Below the pieces are notes generated by a model. It made no database searches and had not been told where the DNA came from. It saw only the letters and a list, made by a program, of their open reading frames with translations. From positions 43,510,012-43,574,011 of the forward strand of contig CM059971.1 in assembly GCA_030490835.1 (NCBI GenBank): a stretch of 64,000 nucleotides of DNA, written 5' to 3'. A program made the position numbers and the translations under genes. Origin of the DNA: Annona cherimola. Lineage: Eukaryota > Streptophyta > Magnoliopsida > Magnoliales > Annonaceae. Shown in pieces: positions 57,456 to 64,000 of this stretch (the first letter of the stretch is position 1; each line of letters starts with the position of its first letter).

Positions 57456-58056
57456 CAAAGACAGACAAAACTTCCAAAGCAGTTCGAGAAATTTATTTCA
57501 ACACTCAAGAACCTATTAATTAGCGTGCCATTTCTCGACATGATCTCTCAGATGCCAACTTATGCAAAATTCCAAAGGGAGATGTTGTTCAACAAAAGAA
57601 AGCTCGAGGAGCGCAGAACCATTGCACTCACTGAAGAGTGAGCTACCTGAAAAGCTAAAGGATCCTAGGAGCTTCTCTATTCTTTGTGCTCTTGGGAATT
57701 TCCAAATTAGCAAGGCGCTATGTGACCTTAGAGCTAGTGTAAGTCTGATCCCTCTTTCCATCTGTAAAAAGCTGAACATCGGCGATCCAAAACCAACTTT
57801 TATGTCTCTCCAACTGAGCAATCGATCAATCAAATTTCCAGTTGGCATTCTTGAAGATGTTCCCTTGAAAGTCGGCAAGCTGTTCATCTCGGTCGACTTT
57901 GTAGTCCTCGACATGGAGGAGGACTGCAAAATTCCAATCATTCTTGGACGACCTTTCTTAGCCACTACTGGAGCCATCATAGACGTCAAGAATGGTCAAC
58001 TTTCTCTGACAGTAGGAGATGAGAAAATGGAATTCAACCTCTTCTCGGCCATGTAA
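57456..58056 (+). pseudogene. element A: Athila-like gag end and protease, right piece
   Basis: It continues the gag cut at 19706: KQFEKFISTLKNLLISVPF, MPTYAKFQREMLFNKRKLEE, then a TGA and a frameshift near 57640. The protease follows: LPEKLKDPRSFSILCALGNF, ALCDLRASVSLIPLSICKKL (the Gly expected after DL is Arg), FVVLDMEEDCKIPIILGRPF and GAIIDVKNGQLSLTVG, stop at 58056. RT and integrase are absent downstream, so A is itself deleted. Confidence 0.88.
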
Positions 58057-60106
58057 AACCCCTCTCTCGATAACTCTTGTTTACGGATTGACATGGTCAA
58101 TGAGTCAACAATCAAAGGAATTTCAAGCAACCTAACTCAGATGTCCATAAGTAAAAGAGAAGCTGTGGAAGACTTGAATCAACAAATTGCTAAATCGGTG
58201 GCAACATCTGAAAGCGGGAGATCGAAGCAACAGAAATCTGATGAACAAAAGAGAAAAACTGACAAATTGGTAACTATTTGTTCTCCTTCTTGTCATTCTT
58301 TTAAAACTAATTAGAGCGGTTCATTGGCAGGAAAAGTTCTCAAGCAAATATGGAGGCTAATTCAAAGAACGACAAATGTGAGAAAATCTGAAGGCAAGAA
58401 AAAGAATCACGGAATTGTAAAAGTTGGAGTTGGTTAACATCAGATGATCAAATTGTAGTCGGGCTAACGACTTTAAACCAAGCGCTTTCGGGAGGCAACC
58501 CGAACATTTCCTTTTTCTTTCAGGGGAGTCTTGGTTTTAATTTTTCTTTTAGTTTCTTTTCTTTTAGAATTTTTATACTTTTTAATTTTGAGATTTATTG
58601 GTTATTTTCAGAGCCTACTTGGAAGGAAGCACCATGGGATGAAATTTCAGTTCAACTCGCCAAAACAGGAAAGTTAACATCTCACATTTTTTACGATTAC
58701 TCCCTTTATTTTGATGACATGATTTACATTGAGGACAATGTCAATTTCAAGTGTGGGGGTGAATGCGTTGCATTAATTTTCTCTAAATATTTCTTTCACT
58801 ACCCTTATGATTATAATTTTTGTCAAATTTTGAAAATTGTTTTTTGAAAATTTTGGGTAATTCTTGCATAAATTGTGATATTAGATTGATTGAGACCCCA
58901 TTTTGAACTCTTGTATGTCTTATAAGCAAACTATACTTAGAATTTCAAAATCTTTGAGTTAGGAAAAGAGATGAACCTTAATGAGATGTGAAATTTATTT
59001 TTGAACATGTACTTGTTGAAAATACTCGGATTTTTGTCCTGAATCACTTGATGAAACTGATATACCTAGGAACCAATTCTGTTTTCTTTCAAAATCAAAG
59101 CAATCCTCTATAATTTATCAAAATTTATTTTTGATACACACGATTGTCATCTAAGAAGGTAGTTTTTCTCTTACACATGAAAAATTTTATTCTAGTTGAA
59201 GAATTTTTAAAGCCAAAACTCAAATTAACCAATTCATGGACATGATTAAGGCATTTTTTATGAGCTTATCTTTGAAAGTATAACAGTTGTGTACCCCTAT
59301 TTAGCCTGAACTTAAATTTTTCCTAAACCACAATTCCCACTTAGTTGAACCAACTTTGAAATTGAATTTTGAGCTGAAAAGTGAAATGGGAATAAGGTTT
59401 GATCTCCTGACTATGCAAATAATGAAAATGATGTCCTAGATACCCTGAAATATGGTCAAGGAAATTATTGCTGGACTTGGTAAAAAAGAACTACTAAACC
59501 AAGGGTAAGAACAGACTTAAAAGAGAATGGAAGCACTAAATGTGGGGGTAATTTTATTTTTTGCAAAACGAGGCTCGAATCATGTGGAGACGGTCAATTT
59601 TTGAAAATTTTTTGAAATTTTATTTCTTGTACCAAACCTAACCGTTGTCCTACTAAAGTCCTAATGATCCTATGAATTGGCTAATTGAGTTGGTAGAGGA
59701 AATTTAAATGTAAAAATTTGATTAGATGTATATGAGATAATTTGACTGATATTTTCTGCATTACTGTCATTACTTGAATTATTGAATGTGTATATTGAAT
59801 AACCAAATAAATGGAAATGATATCCGATAATTAGGAGTTTATTGCGTGAGTTTTTGAACTCTTAATGATTGAAAACAAATTAAGTGATAGGGTGTACAGT
59901 ATTAGTCATGCGAGAAGGGATTGTTAACCGAGATTTTCAAAGAGTGTCATGTTTCAAAAATTTTAGTTTAATACTCTCATTAGTTTTGATGATTGGCTAA
60001 ACATTTATTTTCACTTTTTGCTCAAAGTTTTTGAAACTTTACAATCTGTTCTTCAATTCCTTTGTATTTTCTTGAGGACAAGCAAAAGTTCAAGTGTGGG
60101 GGTATT
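58057..60106 (+). other. element A non-coding region between protease and 3' LTR
   Basis: A short frame (58093-58314) rich in Ser/Lys is not recognised. gggaggcaaccc occurs at 58491. ttgaggacaatgtcaatttc plus aagtgtgggggt at 58730-58765 and ttgaggacaagcaaaagttc plus aagtgtgggggta at 60072-60104 are two PPT-like tracts with similar leaders. The second abuts the LTR and is probably the PPT in use. No pol. Confidence 0.65.
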
Positions 60107-61490
60107 TGATATTGAAAATTAATAAAATATTTTATGGCCATTTTATAACAATTTGGTGGGTAATTAATTGAGTTTAATGTGAAATTTTCTCTAAAATGTG
60201 GTTTTGCAACATTTGGGTATTAAATATTAATTTCAAGCAATTTAAACAATTTTGTGATCTTTTGGCTTGAAATTATATATTTTTTATTCGTTGCCACAAA
60301 ATCAAATGTGATTGGTATATTTTATTAACGTGTTGCAACAATCGAAATTTAAATAATTTTTATCACCTACATATTAATTTGCTGGGCAAATAATTTGGTT
60401 TAAATATTTTTTTGCAGGTTTGCAAATTTTCAAGTGGGCCCCACAATCAGGACCATTGATTTCTTATGCATCTAGCTGTCATCCAAATCACCAAAACTAA
60501 GGGGCTTTACAGTGGGGTCCACCATAAAAAATCCAGCCATCGTCCAGCTGAATTTTTATGCAGAAAAAAATCCAAACCACATCTAGTTTGCACCACCCAA
60601 TCAGTCCTTCGTGGCTGTCCAATCTAGATCAGTTGTCCAGCTCAAGCATCCAGCCTTCCAATTAAATGATGCAGCGATCCAAGCTTCCAAAAATAATTTC
60701 CAGCCATGAAATGTCTAGCAAGCAAAACCGTCCAGGCCATAAACAAACCTGCCAATCTGAGAATCCATCGCTAACATTCAGATATGAAAATCCCAATCAT
60801 CCATTTCTCAACCAGATCAGTGTCGTCCATCTGAAATTGATGGTTACAATCTGTTCAAAAATCATGCAGAATGACGGTCCACCAATTTGCAAATTCAAGA
60901 AGTGGACCCCATCAAGCCATTCATCACCTTCCAGAAATTCAGCATTTCAACCGTCCATTCCACGTCCAAAACTGCTCATATCAATCCATGTTGTCCATCC
61001 TCATGCAGATCAGTAGCCGTCCAATATTAATGATGCTAAATCAACGGCTTGATTTTTGTCTAGCAAAATTCCACCAATTCAATCACCCATCTCAGCCATC
61101 TAATTTAATCTCAGCTGCACAATCAAAATTTCACGTGCGTGATTATTCTGTCCCATGCAATCCACCGCTTGAAGGATTCTGTTTGACTATCATACGCAAC
61201 CTATACGTCTAGGCAATTTCACATGCAATTCAAATTACGTAATTCAAGTAGATGCAGAAGCTACACATTGCACAAAGTTTAATGCAAATTCAAGGGTCGA
61301 TCTTGCACATATAAAAGGGCGTAGCAGGTACGTCTAGGGAGGAGATTTCATAGTAGAAGGGAGATAGAAAATACAGTAGAGGGGAACCAAATTTTGAGAG
61401 AGAGAGAGAGATAGAGCAGGGAGGTGGAGAGCACGGGGAAGAGGCGGACCGGCAAGTTGCGTGGAGTGGCAGCCACACCATCAGGAGCTT
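60107..61490 (+). repeat. element A 3' LTR, cut by element E
   Basis: It begins TGATATTGAAAATTAATAAA directly after the PPT. TATAAAAG is at 61310-61317, followed by a GA-rich leader. The right end is not seen because element E starts at 61491. The 5' partner LTR is not in the window. Open frames at 60666-61212 are by-products of a low stop density. Confidence 0.75.
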
Positions 61491-63065
61491 TGATGAGCTG
61501 CGTATATGTCAATTAAAATGTTCGCTATTTATGCAAGTATACGTGTTGTGTCAAGTAATAAAGAGTAAGTAGAGTATCGTTCCCACGAGGAATTGCTAAC
61601 CAAATTATGAATTAGTTAAACTGTGTTCTATGGATGGAAAGTTTTGGTTTTGTGATTTAACTAAGCTAACGATTGGAAAAAGAAATCAGAGTAGAGATCA
61701 CGAGACTACTGGATACTAAAAGCGAGTTTGCTGATTAGGGATGACAGATGGATAGATCGGAATCCTTGAATCTAAACTATATTGCGTTGGTTCTTTTTAA
61801 GTGGATTGCATATGGATTTACTAGCCCAAGTTCATATATCTTTATATATTTTTTCCAACAGTATGTAAAGCTAATTACACCCTATTTAAGTGTTATGTTC
61901 CCATGTCATTAAAGAAAGTGAAATTGATAAGTGCATAACTTGTATAATGACAACACAGGGTTCAACGGTATATTCCTATCCGTTAAACAACTCTCCTTAC
62001 ACAAAGGTCGAAACCTATGCCTTGCACATGGATCTGGCAAAGATCTTCTTCTTCTAAGGATAAATCAAGCAATTAAATCATCTTACAAGGTAGCTAATCT
62101 TGTAAAAGCATTAAACTCACACATGCAAAGGTAAATCATACACAATCATATATAAGCTTAAATATTCATTACTAAATATTCTAAGAACGAAGAAACAATA
62201 TAGTTTAGAATTCAGTTCATCCTAACTATCCATCTAACGGAGGTTTAGCTCAAAGACATGATTTTAACATCCAATACATCCAAATAAAAAGTATCCATAA
62301 GGCAGAGAAAGAAAATTGGAAAGAATAAGAAAAACTGTTTTCCGGCGGGTTCCACCAACGGGACTTGAATCCTTTCTTCAATTCGAGCTTTAATCTTGAT
62401 TTCCGCTTTCTCTTGCACTGTAGTTCATTCTCAGGCTCCCCTCTCTCCTCTCTCCCGCGCGCAAACCCCTAGGAACTATATATAGAGTCCTATTTGCATA
62501 GCTTACGCACTAGAATATTCACGTACGGATTCGTATTGGCGCCTAGGCGCCAGCTCTTTGTGTGCTGAGCAGTTTGGACACATTCTGGAAACCCTAGGAA
62601 TTCTTGCACTGGCGCCTAGGCGCCAACTCGCTGGACTGCACCACCTAATTTTTGGCTTCTGACTTGGATTTCATGTAAAGAAGTGGTGCCTGGGCACCCC
62701 TAGGTGGCGCCTAGGCGCCAACTCTCTGGAATGCCCTGCATGTCAACTATGTGTGCTGCAAATGGTCAAAGAACGTAGGGTGCGCCTAGGCGCCATCCAT
62801 CTGCCTCTGGATGCCTCAGCTGGCATTCAACTTGTCCACTCTGCCGACTTACGTCCCGTCCTTCCTGCCAAAGATGGAAAAACTAAATAAATAACTAAAA
62901 ATGCCTAAATAATGCTAAAATTACCTGAAAACTAATTAATGCTCCTAAAATGCAAAGCGGGTGAAAATTAAGCTAAATGAGTGCAAACTATGCCTAATCT
63001 CTCGAACTAACACACAAATTAAGTCTGAAATGGGCCATGATAACTCGTAAAAATACGAGTTATCA
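61491..63065 (-). repeat. element E 3' LTR (B/D family, diverged)
   Basis: 1575 bp, TGATAACTCGTA...CAGCTCATCA on the minus strand. Its U3 end is a perfect 12-bp stem hairpin. Palindromes GGCGCCTAGGCGCC lie at about 62537, 62611 and 62706 with a partial at 62783. The TATA stretch ctatatatag is at 62485-62476, downstream of the palindromes in the reading direction. Its partner LTR is outside the window. Confidence 0.9.
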
Positions 63066-63636
63066 CACCCCCAAACTTGAATGTTGCTAGTCCTCGAGCA
63101 ACACATGCAAACAGAATGAATAAATGAATGAATGAATGTATGCAGAAAAATAAAAATCAACTCCTTTCGCTTCCGGATATGCATTGATCAATCCACTTAG
63201 CCATTTCACAAGGTCGCGATTAATTCAACCCGAAAAATCCATCATTATACAAACAAGGCATAAATTTTCCTTTCCAAACCAAGTTATATGTGGGTGCTAA
63301 AATTTCGTATTGAAAAGTCATATTTCAACACGTCAATCTTTCATTCGATCAGAAAACTGGTTAGGAAATCAATGAACTCAAGCAAACCAATGATTAAACT
63401 GAATACACTGGTTACAGCAAATGGTATCAAGTCACTGAATTCAATCTCTAACAACTGTACATTCTTTTTCCCCCCAAACTTATTGCAAAAATTCTCCTCA
63501 CCATATTTCAGGATATCTGGAGATCTTTTTTTTGGGCTCCCCTCACCATATTTCATGGTATCTCGGGAGAATTTTCATTTTTAAAGCGTTGTTACTGTGA
63601 TTTTTCTTTGCTTTTTTACGCGAACCTTGTCATTTG
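63066..63636 (-). other. element E PPT and 3' non-coding region
   Basis: CAAGTTTGGGGGTG (minus) abuts the LTR. 63455-63630 parallels 21645-21830 of element B (ccatatttcaggatat, ctttttacgcgaaccttg). The similarity breaks at about 63634, where the sequence changes to an Athila-type gag on the other strand. Confidence 0.75.
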
Positions 63637-63639
63637 GGG

Positions 63640-63815
63640 CGCCAAACAACGTTAGCGCGCTAGGGGCGTCTACACAACAGCTGTCGACAACAGTAGACAT
63701 TTGCACGTGGTGTAGCGAATTCGGCCATCCCAGTGATGAATGTGCCTCCAACCCGGAGTCCATTAATTACGTGGAAAATTTTCAGAGAAACCTAGCGAAT
63801 CAGTATGGAAACAAT
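63640..63815 (+). pseudogene. Athila-type gag zinc-knuckle fragment
   Basis: The plus-strand knuckle CTWCSEFGHPSDEC (from about 63702) is followed by ASNPESINYVENFQRNLANQ, the conserved sequence after the knuckle in Athila gags. It is bounded by element E on the left and a copia LTR on the right. Only about 60 residues remain. Confidence 0.75.
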
Positions 63816-64000
63816 TGTTGGAAACATGTGTTGTAATCAATGGAAAAATAAGTCTAGTCTATGTTTTGATGATTAACAAATCAATTTGAGTAAGTTTTGG
63901 TTACTAACATGTTTGTGTGATGATTAAAGGATATAAAAATGAAGAAAATGAAGCATGACAGGACAAGTCGATTTCCAAGTCGACTCAGGCATCGACTTAG
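63816..64000 (+). repeat. start of a copia LTR of the F / solo-LTR group
   Basis: TGTTGGAAACATG opens after acaat (63811-63815), the likely TSD. ctatgttttgatgattaaca and aagtcgatttccaagtcgac match the solo LTR at 30160-30300. It continues beyond the window. Confidence 0.88.

Noticed and set aside
60666..61212. Two overlapping frames of about 115 residues in the A LTR
   Set aside because: They overlap each other in different frames, lie inside an LTR U3, and show no protein family features.

Overview
This window is intergenic heterochromatin of a flowering plant. Every recognisable coding remnant is plant-specific or belongs to plant transposons: an AGO4-clade Argonaute retrocopy, a MORN-type PIP5K fragment, a GH3 auxin-conjugating enzyme fragment, Tat, Athila, chromovirus and SIRE-like retrotransposons, a hAT transposon and an endogenous caulimovirid. 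I see no intact host gene. The species cannot be fixed from the sequence.

Layout. 1-2.0 kb: 3' end of a Tat-lineage Ty3/gypsy pol. 2.2-3.7 kb: intronless, internally deleted AGO4-like retrocopy with a poly(A) tract. 4.4-5.66 kb: a PIP5K fragment (+) fused tail to tail to a GH3 fragment (-). 5.7-8.1 kb: a palindrome array, a TATA box and four different minisatellites. 8.37-19.37 kb (minus strand): an endogenous pararetrovirus with tungrovirus/badnavirus-like organisation. One unit runs from small ORFs through movement protein, coat, zinc knuckle, Cys-rich motif, protease and RT-RNase H to a fourth ORF. The promoter region and a second, internally deleted unit follow head to tail. A 1.18-kb non-autonomous hAT element with an 8-bp target duplication splits the viral polyprotein.

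19.4-61.5 kb is a nested stack of LTR elements that can be read in order from target-site duplications. Athila-like element A (+) was cut by gag-only element B (-, 19707-57455, TSD CAAAG). B was cut inside its gag by D (+, same family, 23792-29385) and by C, a chromovirus with about 5-kb LTRs (-, 29581-55493). C was entered by a SIRE-like copia element F (+, 37584-48374, TSD CTTAC) and by a related solo LTR (30126-31906, TSD GAGGA). The right edge (61.5-64 kb) starts another B-family element (E), an Athila-type gag zinc knuckle and another copia LTR of the F group.

All retroelement and viral reading frames carry stops or frameshifts, so nothing here looks able to make a complete product. The most interesting non-coding pattern is that three unrelated promoter-bearing regions carry arrays of short GC-rich palindromes just upstream of a TATA box. 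They are the B/D/E LTRs (GGCGCCTAGGCGCC), the F-family LTRs (AAGTCGACTT modules) and the 5.7-kb region (GTTCCGCGGGAAC). In the copia family the number of modules differs between the two LTRs of one element.
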